The notes: a model not told the origin generated them from the letters alone. A stretch of DNA of 64,000 nucleotides from Serinus canaria (GCF_022539315.1 NC_066315.1:50697174-50761173); one strand, 5' to 3'. Shown: positions 12,101 to 27,100, counted from the stretch's first letter. Made by a program: numbers and translations.

Positions 12101-15100
12101 ACACATATAGAAGTGATCTAAATGAAGACATTTTCTCAACAAAATTACCTGTTAAATCTGGACTGGAAAAAAAAATCTTTATGCAAATATATGGCTATAG
12201 ACAAGTACATTCAAATTATCATAGAATCATGGAATGCTAACAGGTTGTAATGGACCTTAAAGGTCATCTAGTCCCAACCTCTCCTGCCATGGCCAGGGAC
12301 ACTTTCCCCTACACCAGGTTGTTCAAGGCCTTATCCAACCTGCCTTTGAAGGCTACCAGGGCTGGGGCATCCACAACTAGCTCCCTGGGCAACCTGTTCA
12401 ACTGTCTCAACACCCTCCCAGTAAAAATTTCTTCCTAATATCTAATCCAAAATTTCCCTCTTTCAATTTGTACACATTACTCCGTGTCCTACAAGGAACT
12501 ACAGTTCCTGATGAAGAGTCCCTCTCCAAGTTCCCTGTAGGTCCCCTTCAGATACTGGAAGGTTGCTATGAGTTCTGCATGGAACCTTCCTTTCTCCAGG
12601 CTGAACAGCCCCAATTTTCTAAGCCTGTGTTCGAGGTGGCACTGTTCCAGTCCTCTTATCAACCTTGGCCCTCCTCTGGATTTGTTCCAACAATTCCATG
12701 TCCTTCTTATGCTGAGGATATCAGAACTGTATGCAGCACTCCAGGTGGAATCTCACAATAACAGAACCACCTCCTTTGATCTGGCATAAATTGGTAAGAA
12801 AGGCACTGATTCATGTCAATTTTTTATGCATTTCCTTAGAAACAGGGACAACTTAAGGGTAGTTTCCTTTCCTGAGACTATCAGAAGAAACTTAAAATGC
12901 TTCACCAAGATTAAAAGATCTCAAGGACAGATGATAAAGCAACATTCCACAAGTCCTGCCTCTTGGACAAGGCCTGCCACTGTCATTTTTACCATGTAAG
13001 GAACTTCCTTCCATTCTCCATTACCACTACAAGATCTGCGAGAGGGGTGGCAGGATTTTATAAATAAAATTGAGAAATATTCTCAGGAACTTTATATTCT
13101 CTCATTCTCTTGTTGTGGCCATTTTTGTATTACTCTTCTTGTGAACATCAATAAACATTTGAGTCAGTAACAGTACCTGTTGCAATAGATGATCAAAGAG
13201 GTGAGCAATGGGAACTCTACTTAATGATTGCCTTGGAACTCCCACTTACCAGCAGATGGGTATGCCCATAATATGCCCAAAAATATCTGCCTTTCAATGA
13301 GATGAGCATTCAAACATTGGCAAGATCAGCATGTCATTGTAAACAGACCATTTTAAGTAAAAGGTTTATCTCCTTAAAAGATAGCTAGTCTAATTTTCTC
13401 AACGCAAAGACAGCTCCACGATAACTCTGCAATTATGAAAGAAAGTGGCATTGGGAACCAGATTGAAAGCATATATTCTGCTTCTCCCTCTCTATGTCTG
13501 ACCCTAGAGACTGGGATGAAAAGCAAAAGATTAACTATGGCAGCATGTTTGAGTTGCATGATAGTGTTTACCTTTACCCTACTGTTAACCACAAAGTTTG
13601 CAGAAAATATTGAGCAATGAGAATAGTCCAAAAAGAATGGCATACTTAGAGAGTGCTATGGGACTAATTAGTCTGAACTATGCAAATTATAGTAGGAAGC
13701 ATGTAAAGTTCATCCATCCTCAAGGAGCTTTTCTGCTACTCAGTGATTCTAAAAGAAAAGTATTTTCAAAGAATCTTGTGAACCAGGAATCCCTGGGGGT
13801 TTTGCCAGCCAAGGAAAGAACTTTCTTATGCCTCATTACATTTTTCTGTTTGATTACCCTAATAGTTTATGTTATTACTAAAGTTACTGAATGAAATTTT
13901 GGCTTCATTACCATTAATAGTAGCCATGGGTTTCAACAGAATCAGTACTTCCACGAAACAGATTTTCAGGCCAGAAAAAAAGCCATTTTTTAAATGATCA
14001 TAGAATCATAGAATGCTTCAGATTTGCAAGAGACCTTAGAGATCAAATATATTGTTAGCATATCAGATATATAATTAGCATATATCAACAATATTCCTAA
14101 TTAACTATGTAGCAGTGAAATTTTATTCCATATATTAATTTTCAGCAGTCATTTGGTGAGATTCAAGTGTTCTTGTACCTCAAGGAATCTTACAGCTACA
14201 TAAGGATATGCACAGCAACAAGCATGCAGAAAATGTATCTTCTCAGACTTTATTTATGAAGCAACAACACAGTATTACATTTGTAGTTGCACGTATTTGT
14301 GTGTGCACGTGGTTGATAAACTAAGAATCCTTTGCCCCCGACAAGTCATGATACTACCTGTGCAGACAAGACACATCCAGGGATATCTAAAAGAAGAAGG
14401 GAGAAGCAGACCTTATAGAGAAAACCAGGTGGCATTGCTGAAGCTGCATCTTCTGCTGGAACAGGCTGATCCTGAGAAAGTACAGCCTGGACTTCTTCAG
14501 CAGGTTTCTGATCATTTCCAGACTGGGAAGTTTCACTGAGAGAAGTGTCAGTGACCTGAGCGCCCATCTCTGTTGTGGCATCTTTGAACTCATTCATGAT
14601 GACTTCGTGTTCTCCCTCCCCCTCGTTGTTTGATGCTGGATCTATTACTACTGCAGGGATGCTGCTGACCTTTTCCTGGGGGAAAAAAACCAGAAAACAA
14701 CTCCCCCGTAAGAAATACAAAACAATTTAGTACTTTATTTCAAGCAGGAAAACACTATCGATTGTTTATTGCACAGGGCATATATGGGGATGAGAATTTC
14801 TTTTTTTCTCTACTATGAATTCTTAAGACAGAAAACAGTATTTGAGCAAGAATGTCAAGGAATAATCCCCTCCCTTTTATCACTGCTCCCCTTAGTCCTC
14901 AACCTACTTTACACATTATTGCACTAAACAATAAAAATTCTCTGTAGGTAGCTTGGGCTTCATTTTCAGCATTCCTGGAAATTACTAGACTTTTTTCCTT
15001 CACTCTGTTCTTTAGTTTAAGCAGGTTTGAGTGAAGCCAATAGTTCCAGTAATCACTGTACTGTTTTTATTTGGAAATTGAAATCAGCAGGTTAATAGTG

Positions 15101-18100
15101 ATAGAAGGTGATGAAAGTAGGAAATATGACCTATTTCTTTGACTGAAGGGATCTCTCCTGATTTACAACAATGCAACTGGGAACAGAGAAAGCAAAAAAT
15201 CTAAGCAGCATCTGACCAATCATGAATCCCAGTAAAAAAGCATTTAACAAAACTTTTTGTAGCACCCAACCTGAAAAAAACATGTTCACAGACCCTCTTC
15301 CAAACCATCTTATCCTGGAGCACAGATGAAATAGAATATGCAGTGAAATCAGGTGGTAACTGGCTGCCCAGCTATAGGGTCTGCTCTAGCAGGTGTCTGC
15401 CAGCTCCTCAGAGGTTGCAGAGAAAAAGGCAGCAGGCCAGATATAAATATATGGCTTGACCACCATGACTTACAGGAAACAAAGTAATGCTATTGATAGG
15501 ACATGATGCCAGGATATAAGAAAAATCCAATTGTTTCTCTATTTCTCCAGAAAGCCCTGTTATGTTATGTGATAAATGTTACCTCCACAGAGGAGCACAG
15601 AGAGAAAACAGTGGGGGATAGCCCAAACAATATGATGTCTGTGCTGCTCACAGGGCCAGAAGAGGGCCATCAAGTCCCATCTCCACCAGCCTAGGGGAGT
15701 ACAGAAACACAAAGGCAGGCACAACCCAAAGTAAGGACTTAGAAGAAAGGATACCCTGTGTGAGACCTTCCTAGGGCCATCCCAAGAGAACATCAATCTT
15801 GCTGTACAGGTTGAACCTGGACTGGTTGAACCTGGGGGCACAGGGCTGCAGTAGCCTTGCCTCTCTTGGGCTGTTTAATCTGTGCTGATTCCCTTAACAC
15901 ACTCTCCCATGCATTGACAAGAGTTACCTGAGACATATCAGCCTCTTTTTCTTCTCCCTGAGGTTTGTCACCTTCAGCAACATCCTCCTGCTCCGTGGTG
16001 GCAGCTCCTGCTGCCACAGCTGCACTGTCTTCTGATGCTGCAGTCCTCTCACCAACAGGTACCACCTAAAAACAACAGAAGGGAGGGATCTTTCAGGATA
16101 CAAGTTAGAGATATTTGCTGGAGAGAACATGGGCCAGCCTCTGCTCTGTGACTTCCCTGTGTAATGCTGACTTATGTCTTGAGTTCACTGGTGTTCCTCT
16201 TGATTTATGGAGAAGAGCAGTGCTGGGGACAAGCTTGTTCAGAAAAAACTGATTAAAAGGTGGGAGAGAGACATTTATGAAACCTCACCAGACAATATCT
16301 AGCAGAGTCCTCAGGTGTTATGAGTGGAGTAACTGCTTGTCAAAGCTGTTTCCTTCCTTTGTCTTCCAGCTGTATTGTGGAGAAAATTTACCACTGATTT
16401 CTGCAGAGGAGGAGGAGCATGCAAACTGTCTAGGGGTCCACTGTCTAGGACCCTGCTAATGGAGTCTGTTCTTAGGAAGAGCTTTCAAGCCTTCTCTAGC
16501 TAGTCACCTACCTCACCACAGACCTTGCCTGGCTTCAAAAAGCTTGTAATTTTAACTTACACATTCCTTTCTAACAGAGAGACTTACAAATAAGGTCATG
16601 TCAGGAGAAGTAAATATATTCTACGTTGGGGTAAGTATTAGAATAAAATTAACCACAAAGATCTATAGTTATGTCAGCACAAAAAGATACATAAAAGCCT
16701 ATTCAGTCTGGCTGTGACTGAATAATTTCTGATCAGTTTGTGTTAAGAAGTTAATGCATGATTTATTCATGAACTCATGAAAAGCATATAGGAAAGTAGG
16801 TGCCTACTACTAGATCAATGTTTAATCCTTCATCCAGCAGAAACTGTTACTTGCTGTTGTGGGTAACTCAAAAGTTATTGTATTCCCTATCTGCTCCCCA
16901 AATTGTTACTGTCTCTTTAAGACCCTGAAGCTGGAAAAACTGAGGCAGCAGAATGTTATCGTGGGCATTGTTACAGTCTGCCCTATCAGGCAGGCTGTCT
17001 CCCTCTTGCTGCGTGGTTTTTGCTTTGCTAGCTGCTCGGTCTTTGCTTAAGCAGAGGCTTCTCCCGTTTTGGATTCTCTTTTTATATTTTTGTCTTCTTC
17101 CTTGTCTTGGAGAGACTGAAGTTGGAGGCTTTAAGCTGCCTTGGGATGAATTCCACAGGTGCTCATCTGCTGTCAAGTATTGCGCTGACAGTAGCAGAGC
17201 AGCCCCGGCTCTGGCACAGGCTGTTGTCAGCCATGAGTGGCCCTGGCCCAGTCGCTTTGCCTGGCCCTGCCTGCCCTGCTGTCTCCTGCTGTGAGAAGGG
17301 CACTGACCCCAGAGGGGCTGTTGGGTCTCCATCTACCACTGGAATTGCTCCATGAGCTCCTGCCTTCCTAGGAGGGATGGGACCCCATCTTGTCCCTTTG
17401 TCTTTCCCATGCAGTCGCCCCTGTTGGGCACTATCTCAGGAAAGGGTGTTTCCTGGCATTTTGGATCACTCTTTGTTCTCACGGGTTCATAAGATTTAGT
17501 TATTTTGTATCTAGCAGTTATTTATTGTTAGTTTTTGCCTATTGCTGTTTCATTTATTAATAAATTGTTATTTTTCACTTGTATCTACTCATATTCGTTC
17601 CTTAGTGGTGGAAAGGGATTGGTTGAACCTATAAAGGGAGGTATCATTCCAAAGTATTCTCCTTTTTAACTGTCTTAAACCAAGACACTTGTAATTCATG
17701 CATTCCGCTAACACTTGCATTGCTATATACTGCTTACAGTAGCATATTGGGGATATACTTAAAATGGATTGATCTTAAGGTTTGGACTGCTGAAGGTAAA
17801 TGACAAAACTCATTGTTTTAATCTAATTAGCTTCAAGACAGAAGTTTTACCTTACAGCAGATGGATCAAGGATAAAGAAAAAACACTGAAGGAAAACTCT
17901 TTTCGAAGTACCAATGTCAATGTTATCAGTAATCTCTCTGATCTCCAGTGAACAGTCTGATGCTATTTATTTCCTCAGTTTGATCATTCCCCTGTGGAAT
18001 GATCAAACTGAGGAAAGCTAACTTCCCTACCTGAACTCAGCAACTGTTCAAGGGCACTGTTCAGGCATTGTTTTTTAGCAACACTAAATATTCACCACTA

Positions 18101-21100
18101 CTCCTATTTGCTGCTATTAATTGATGTGATAAAGAAATCCTCCTGGAATCCATGAAGACAGAAGATATTGTATGGACTTATAGAAATCACTGGGAAACTT
18201 TAATTTTAATTGAAACTGCTGCTCCTGAAGCATGCTCTACTGTAACAGGAAATAACATCAACAGAGAAGCTCAGATGTTGACATTTTCTCCTATAAGGCA
18301 TGCAAGTCTGCCACTCATATAGTATTACCAATTTTATCAGTCTTGATCCAAGAAGATACAAAAATAAATGATGAATGTTAAAGTCCTGGAAGAGGCTAGT
18401 AGGAAAGAGTGGGAATAAAGTGCACATCAGATTGATTTGACACCATGCATTTCTAAGAGAGTGCTGCAGAAATTGGTCTTGCTGTCTATTCTGATTAAGA
18501 TAAACAACTTCTTTTCTACTTATTGGATTTCTATGGACCATTTTGTTTTACTAAGGAGGAGAATACTAATTTACATGCATTGGCTCACAAATGCCCCACA
18601 GTGAAAGAGTGACACTGTGCAGTCATGAGTCACTAAATGTATACCACAGTTCACAATCACAATCATTTTTCTTGTGTCTTAGAGTACAAAACCATTAAAA
18701 GCTAGATGATTAAAAAAAGCTTTTATAAAAAGGCATATGAGGTAGCACAGAATGAACCTCACTATCAGCCTCAAATATCTGATTAGTACAGAAAAAAAAA
18801 AAGGGCAGGAGGTTGAATTCGTAACCAGCTGTGTTGAACCACATCCTTGCAGATTCAGCTACTTGTATTACCTTACTTCATTCTGAAAACCAATCCTACA
18901 AATCTCTTTTATATAGGTGATTAATAACATTAGGCAGTCTAATAGTACTCCAAATTAGGTATCTCTAGCTGTCCAAATTTCAAATTATTGAAATTTGGAC
19001 AGCTGTCCCATTACACCAAGCACACAGGGACAAAAAAAAGGATCATCCAGTATAATGAGGGGTGTGATAGAACCACTCAACTGTTTTAATTGCACAGATG
19101 TGAATTTTTCTTTAGCAGGATGCAGCTTATCCACACAGCTGTACTCTCATAACATTACTGTCAGCTTAACACAATGCCACAGATTCAGCAGCAGCAATAA
19201 TGAGCCCAGGAAGAAAAGGGGTACCAAGCCTGTTGCTGGGGCCTGTCAGAGGAGCTCCCTCAGATACACTCGTCTTCCAGAGGTGAAGTTTTTGCCCCAT
19301 GGCTGGATTTAGAACAGGAATGGGTAATTTTTATGACAGCTGGTTATAATCACAGCTAAGCTATCTAATGTCAAGAGAGACCAATCATCAAGCTTTAGGG
19401 AATGCATCAGTTGCAAAGTCTTGGAAAATTCTGAAGTAGTACTGAATAATTTGTTAAGCAAATTACAGAGTATCAAAGGGACCACGCTCTATTAACAGTC
19501 AAATACTGGCTTAGCAAATAACTTAATCTCTTATGGCAGCTCTTCTGCATACAGTAATAATGTTTTAAACAGAACACGGGCAAAATCACTCTCAGAGAGT
19601 GAACAAGTAGTATTAGAATAAACTATGAGGTATTTCTTGCATATTTCTTCTTGAACCTGACTTGTTGGAAGTGACAAGGCAATGCTTGAAGAACAACACA
19701 ACACTCTCTTGCACTGAGTCCACACAAATCTGCGCACTCTGCACTTTCTTCCAATGCAATTCCACTGGCTTCCATGTGGATGTGGCAGTGCTGGTGAGGA
19801 ATACAGCACCAGTGAGTCCCAAATTCACTTCCAAGTGACACTGGTATGCCCTACAGACACAGATATATCCTTGGCTCTAGCAGACCTAATTCAGTTTTAC
19901 AGCAGGACAATGAACCTAACCCTGGACAGCTGAACTTCACACGTTCTGAAACCAGTTCATTACCTTTTTGTATATATCATGGCACCAAAATGAGTAACAA
20001 CAAAAAAACCAGATTGCTAGCACCTTGAGATACAAATCCTGAGTGATTAATAACTAGGAGTTATTTCCCAGTCCCTATTTCTGTTCCTGAGTTTAATATG
20101 CAGCCAATCCTCTTGTGCTGCTGTCTGTGCACGTTTGAACACATTGCAGTTTCACTTTAGTATACAAGGATTCAGAGTAAGTACTTTTATCACTCCTAAA
20201 GAAATATAAGCAATATGCAATCATTTAAGTCCACATATGCACAGCCTAAAGTATGTCACTGAGCTTTTAATTTGCTTTGCAATTTGATTTTAACTGTATC
20301 TAATAATGCCAGATTATGCTTTAGCAAACTAACTTATGATTATTTCCAAGTATCTGTTTTAGCTCAGGGCATATTGTGCTAGGAAAAATAAATGACTAAC
20401 CACAGGGATGTTTTAATAAAGAAATTTACAGAAAGGCTAGGTAAACAAATAAACAGAAATTTGTAGAAGCTACTGGGAATCTATGCAGTGTATTTCCAAA
20501 TGCCAATAGAAACAGCATTATACCTCCTTTAGCCATGGAGTTGCTTTGTTTGCTGCCCTGAAATATTTATCACTCTATACTGCTGCAACAGGCAGCTTCT
20601 AAGATAAATCCCGCATTGAATGAGAGGTGATATGTTAGAATATATGCCATGGGTGCAGATATATCTGTGCAGTGTTAGACTGAGATACCACAGCTAGGTC
20701 GCAATTGCATGGTATTGGCCTGCTTATTGATGACGTGAAAATGACAAATTTTTACCATGGTTGAAAATATTAAAGCACAACCATACTCGAGTCTATTCAT
20801 ATGTACCTCGCTTTCCTTCTCAGCAGCTCCAGTTGTCTCCTTATCTCCTGCCTCAACATTCTCCTGTATAAAAAGGAAATATAGTCATCACCTTACACAT
20901 GCTGAAGCAATGGCTGCAGAGAAATTGGTATAAATCAAGCTAATGGGAGCATGCCATGTATGGGATGCAATGATATGAATGGATAAATGAGCTAGCATAT
21001 ACTATTGAGCAGAAAGATACTGTCCCATACAATCTAAGTAGAAGTACTTACGTGCTAAAACAAACCCTCTACATATGTTATCATCATCCCACTAGAACTG

Positions 21101-24100
21101 TTAGGGACAATTTTTCCTTTGCTACTAGTATTCTCATAACAGGACAAGCTCTGAAGAACTTTTTAGTAAGGAACCTGGCAGACTCCACCAAGCTCAAATT
21201 TCTGCCACTGGTGACTCAAACTGCTTCCATTATCACCTGCTGCTGCTTCTGTAATTCACCAAGGCCTCCGTGTAAACTTCATAAAATACTACTTCCACTC
21301 ATGTTGGACTGCAGCTCATTTAAAGGGACTGTTCAAAAGATGTGAGTCACAAAGTTTGGATTTTTTTTTTTTTAGAATCACACATATTCAGTGGTACATG
21401 CAGCAGGTGCATGACATTAAAAAAATTAGACATCAGTGGTTTTCAAAATCTGACACTCATTTAGGTGTTCAAATGATTGAATACACTGACCAGTAACAAG
21501 CTCGTCCCAAATAGTACTTGTTACTTGTTACCAACACGAGGTCCTTTCTACAAAAGGTCAACAGTCAAAACCATTAAAATTCAGGTGGAATAGTTGGAAG
21601 TGCTTTTTTAGCTGTTCAGATTTGACTCTCTGCAGACATGACTATTCCTAAAGATATTCTGCTAAGTAAAACCAAGTCAGAGCCCTGTTACGGAAATCAA
21701 TTTGGTAAAAAATTTTGACAGAGCTAGGTCAGATTTTTCTACAGGGCTGTAAAGGTGAAGAGAAGTTATGCAAGCATACTTGGGGGCATGGTATATTGGA
21801 GTGTCTGCTTTGGCAGTCAGAAGCCAGGAAATCTCACATACTCAGGCTTCAGCTACCTGCCTTCACACACAACTGTCACGCCAAAATTCCTTAAAGTTTC
21901 AGCTGAAATGGTTGCATATTTCTTTTTTAATTAAAGAATGGTGAGTTACATGAAAACTTCATATCACTCTTTTTTTTCCTACTCTAACCTAGCATTGCTT
22001 GCAGTCAGTCATAAGCCCCAAACATACCCAGATGCCAGGACAGGGCAGTTGCTGACAGCCGTGTTGCCAAAGAAACCTCTTACAGCCTTATCCCTGTTAA
22101 AATTGCAGTGTTATACAACCTTTTAAAAATTATTAATTCCTTTTTTCCTTAAGTTTCCAAGCCTCTGCTATGAGGTCTTCAATTTTATAGTAAGTCTGAG
22201 GAGGCTGTAGAGGGTCTTAAATAGAAAAAAACAAGTATCAGCAGCAAAATATAAATATTTCACACTCCAGTAATGTATGTATACACAGAGCCACCCAGAG
22301 AAATATTTTTTTCTAGAGCAGAGCAAACTGTTGCCCATAAAAGCATTATGTCCAACTGCAAGTCAGTATATAGATGACTTCCCTAACTGTACCATTAAAA
22401 AGTGCTGAATTTCTGCCAGCAGCTGTATTTACAATTTGCCTTCAGAAATTAGAATAATCTTGCACTTCAAAGTCAGGAATGTGTTGGCCTTTTAAATTTT
22501 CTTAGTAATTCCCTAGCAATATTCTCTGGTAAGAACCCATCAGCCCAGCTTTGGGTATCTTTGCAGAAAGATTTAATATACACACATGCATTTTTTAAAG
22601 TAAGAACTGTTCTGTTATTAACTAAAAGCCACAATTTTGGTTGGAAAGGTGAAAGTAAGGAGACCTTCTTTTATTTTCGAAAGCAAGAGCTTTCCTGAAG
22701 CTAATTTGACTATTGTGTACTAGTCACTTTAGTAGCATTTTGCTTTTCTGATTACCTGGAAGTTGGGATTTTGTGGATAACGGAGTTTGAGAAGAGAGGC
22801 ATGATAAACTGTATTGCTTTTAGAGCATGAAGCCCTAGAAAAAAGGATGACTGGAATAACATTAGGAAATTAACACCTGGTTCCAGAGAGAAAAATCTGC
22901 TTCTGGAGACTTCAACAGAAAGACACTATTCTACATCAGTTCTCTCCCGTGAAAGAGAGCCATATATTTTTAATGGCCTTATGCTCCTATTTTTCACCTG
23001 CACTTAGCTTCATGCTCAGAATCTGGGCACAGCTAACTGCTCTTCTGTATCTAATCATTGTATTGCTCTCCTAAACTACACATTCCACCATTTGGGCACT
23101 GTGAATAGTACCTAAAGTGGGACTGAACCCTAATTAGATATGCTTGGTTGCAGGCTGTTCCCTGGCCTCTGCTGTACTCACTCTGTCTGCAAAGAGCTTA
23201 TCAGAAGGTAGCTTCACATATGCGTATATACTACTCTGAAAGCCACAGCATTTAGCTGAGCGTCTGACTGCTTTAATGGGAGAACATCAGAGTCCAGCCA
23301 GGCATCAGACCCAAAGCACTGAGAAGCTTTTTCCAAACTAATAAGTGCTGTGGAAGTAGAAAAGCTATCTCAAGCATTATGTCTTACATGCAGGAAAAGA
23401 AGAAAGGGAAATAGCAACATTTCATAAGCATTCACTTTATTATGATGTCCTCGTGACATCTTTGCTTGAATGTGAAAAATTGATGTGGTGAGAGGGGCAG
23501 TATTATTTGAAAAAGAAAGAAGCCAGTGGTTAAGGCATTATATGCTTCAGAATATCCTTTGGATTTATAGCTACCTTTGGGGATGTTTTAGAAACAGAAA
23601 AACAACTCTTTCTGTGTGTAGAATTCCATGCAAAAACCGTTTACCATGGTTAACTTTTCTTCTGTTGGCATACATGGTCATCCTGTCCCTTTAATTACCA
23701 TTTTATACCCTACCCAAAAAGGATCAACTGTTGAGAGCTATTAATAAAAACTTTATTTGTTCTGTGGCACTGGAGATCTGAAGGACCAAGATAAAGATAT
23801 GTAGAGATCCTAGGCAACAATTCTGATGAGCTCTTCTAATGAGGGTTTGCCACTCTTGATCAGGCAGACTATGAAACAGCAAGTAACTGAATCCAAAATG
23901 CCCAGATGGGCAAGTAGTACCCTATCCCCTGGACCATTCTGTCCATAATTTAAATGAACACCCTACCAGAAAATTTACTGTGAATTTCCTATAATGCCAT
24001 AAATCTACGCCATAAATTTTCTGGGTTAACAGGACGTGACCAGAAACTTATCACAGAAAAACTCAAGTGAGGACTGGCTGTCACTCAAAACTGGAAGCAA

Positions 24101-27100
24101 TTAAACTCAATAAAAGATTAATATTTTACAATTAATATTTTACAATTCTACTTTTAAATGAAACTGTCACTCATAAAGCAAATGAATATAGAAGTGCTGC
24201 TGGGAAATTACATGTTTTCATCTTTTGCAATTCAGTGTACTTTTCCTTAGCTTTGAACATATTTGTCATTAATCCTAATCTTCAAAACTCTTCTATGCAA
24301 GTCTTGGAAAATCCCCTCTGAAATAAAAACCTTTCAGAAACAAATGCAGTCACTCCATTACAGGCATTTTTAAAACCAATACTTTGGGGTTTTTCCCAAA
24401 TTAGTAAGGACAACATGATTTTGAATTAGCAACAAAACACCAAGAACAAACCTAATCAAAACTGTTTAACTTCTATTTAATGCCTACGCTCCTCCTCTTG
24501 GATTGCTCTTAAATCATCTGTCTCTTGCATTGTTTATCTCTGCTTCTCTTCCAATAGCTCTGCACTCCTGTGACTCAGCCAGAGCAGCTGACAACAGACC
24601 ACAGACCCAGAATTCCTCAGGAGTAAAATGGATCAACTGAACAGGTCATGCCAGCCAGCAAGCAAATGCATGGTACTGCAGATAGAGTATAATTAGTGCT
24701 TAAGATGTGCAACAGGCTTCAGAGTATAGCTTTGTCTTAGTGCAGGACAAAAATATTTCCTTTTGGAAAAATGGGGAATGTCTTTTACTTTTTTTTTTCC
24801 CAAAATAAAACCACTTTTCTGGCTTCATTAATATCTGTTCTTCCACATTATTCCCTGCCATGCACTCATGGGAAGAGAAGAGCTTCAGATCAATTACCAA
24901 TTTTCCATTTTGTTGTATTGCACTAAATAGTTTATTTAGTTGTTTGCACTGGGTGATGGGAAATCTTTACTGAGTAGGTTTGGTCACGAGAATGGTTTTT
25001 CCCCTCCCTCATCACATAGTCTCCCCCTCACACACCCCCCCTGTTATACACACCTGGTGATCTGTCCCATGGGTGCCCTTCCCCAAGGGCATTGGCCGCG
25101 GTCCTCTCTCCCCTGCCCCCATCCCCTAGGGTATAAAACCTCTTGTGTGAGAGTCCCACATTCTCTTTTCTACCTGGGTGGCCCAATCACCTGAGTGTCT
25201 TGCACCAAGCCAATAAACAGGATACTTGCACCCACGTGGAGAAGAGCGCCTCTTGTCTTTTACTTTCGTCTATGCGGGTCCGTGTGGGCTAGAGCCTTAA
25301 GCTAGCCGGATTGGACTCATATAAGGCCCAGGAAAATCATGGAATACCGCACCATTTCTTCTCTCTCCACCTTCCCTCCCACTTTCTTTAATCCAAACCA
25401 TCACATTTACATGAGGCATTTTTATCAACAGTCTGACAAAACAATGTGCCTCAGGTAGGTAATTTCATTTTTTGCCTTCCTATAGAGTTGACATCATGAA
25501 CTGAAAACACATAGAAGGGGAGAGCCTGGTCTAGACAGACCATGAAGGTTTCTTCATCTAGTTATGTTAGTAGAAGAGGATGATCCTGAAATAATTTCCT
25601 CCAGTGTGAACCATGGAACCAAGCAAACGTGAATTAAAATATGAAACAAATGCTCAAAATTCATGCAAGTGTAATCAGAACTAAACCTGAATGTAGTTCT
25701 GGGGAAGACACTGTGACTGCTTCCTTCCATAGGTCCAATGCTGCTAGGTACCCCCAGAGAATGGGTAAGGCTGGACACAGCCAGGAATTATCTGCCCTTT
25801 CCCCCAAAGTCCAGCAGAACAGCCCATCTAGTCCTGCCCAACTTTCCTCACACCAAAATTCTTTTTCCTCTGTTAGGAAGAGCTCAGTAGCTTGATATCT
25901 GATAATTAGATATCTATCCATGCTCTTTGCTGGCACATTTATAGATGCATCTACAGATACCTGCAATTTCTTCAGCTAATTTGCATCTACATTAGCTTAA
26001 TATTGATATCCATACGGGAGTTATCAAGGGCTTACTGAAAATCACCTAATTTTATGGTCATCTGGATGTCACCAACCCTGCTTAGCAGCAGAAGACACAC
26101 AGGGTCTCCCCCAAGTCCAAGCGCAGCTCAGCAAGCTCAAACCTTCTTTTCTAAGAACACTTATAAAACCAAACTATGCTTGATAGACAAAGAGCATAGT
26201 TGTATATCTTCCACCAGCTTCTGTGGCAGAGGAACTGACACACAAAACAACCACTTTTTTCCATCCAGTTTTTCAGTAGTAATCTTCATATTCTACCAGC
26301 AACTCATTAGAGCCTCTGAACATGTTGCTGTCTTCAGGAAAGCATGAAAGATGTCAGACTACAAAAACAGATGCAGTTTTCCTCCAGGGTTTCTTAGCGT
26401 GTGAGTATCATCCACCGCCAAGACCTTCTAACACTGGTGTGCTGGATAAAAAGAATATGCACTGAGATACCTGTATAAAAAGGGATGCTAGTCGGCAGGA
26501 AAACTCCATGCCTACTGTCTCAGAACACCTCTTAATTTTCAGTGATATTGGGTGCCTTGCTTTGTTCCTCATGCAGAGCTGTAATTTCTTCTTCATCCCC
26601 TGAATTCTGACATGTAAAAAGTCTCCCAACTGGTGTTCAGTGTCCTCTCTTTGGCTCACAACTGGCTTCTAAAACTGTGAGCCTTGTAGACCTACTACAA
26701 TAGCTTTTTAATGGAATTTTCCTGTTCTTGTAAGAACCATACAAGATATACATTATCCTAGTGCTTGAAATGAAATTAGAAAATTGCTAATAATGCAATT
26801 TAAAAATGGCATCAGTTCTTTCCCATTCTGAAGTTCATCTGACATCAAACAACTTGTGAAACCACAACCACTCAGCAAAATTTGAGTCTAAGATGCCCAG
26901 CGTAAGAGGAATGACATTTTAGGGCTGGAAGGGGCACATGCTGGAGAGGCATGCTGTGTCACATGGAGGATGACAGTTGGAAAGGATGGCTGAAATGCAG
27001 CAAGCACATCACCATAACAAAAAGTGGCTCCAATGAGGCCTGAGAGGTGGCATGGAGGACAGATCACTCACCACAGCCTGCTCTGCTGGCTCAGCAGGGA

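Larger units (their letters stand above)
12084..14411 (-). other. AMPH: AMPH intron with CR1 copies
   Basis: Contains a truncated CR1 (12219-12787) and a short CR1 3' remnant (about 13998-14050). The remainder shows nothing further that I can support. Confidence 0.8.
16066..20806 (-). other. AMPH: AMPH intron with LTR and two perfect hairpins
   Basis: Contains an LTR at 16855-17687 and the two perfect inverted repeats at 17970-18016 and 18967-19004. Nothing else could be assigned. Confidence 0.75.

Noticed and set aside
16868..17332. Open frame of 154 codons on the minus strand
   Set aside because: Lies wholly inside the plus-oriented LTR at 16855-17687 and reads its antisense; no recognisable domain.
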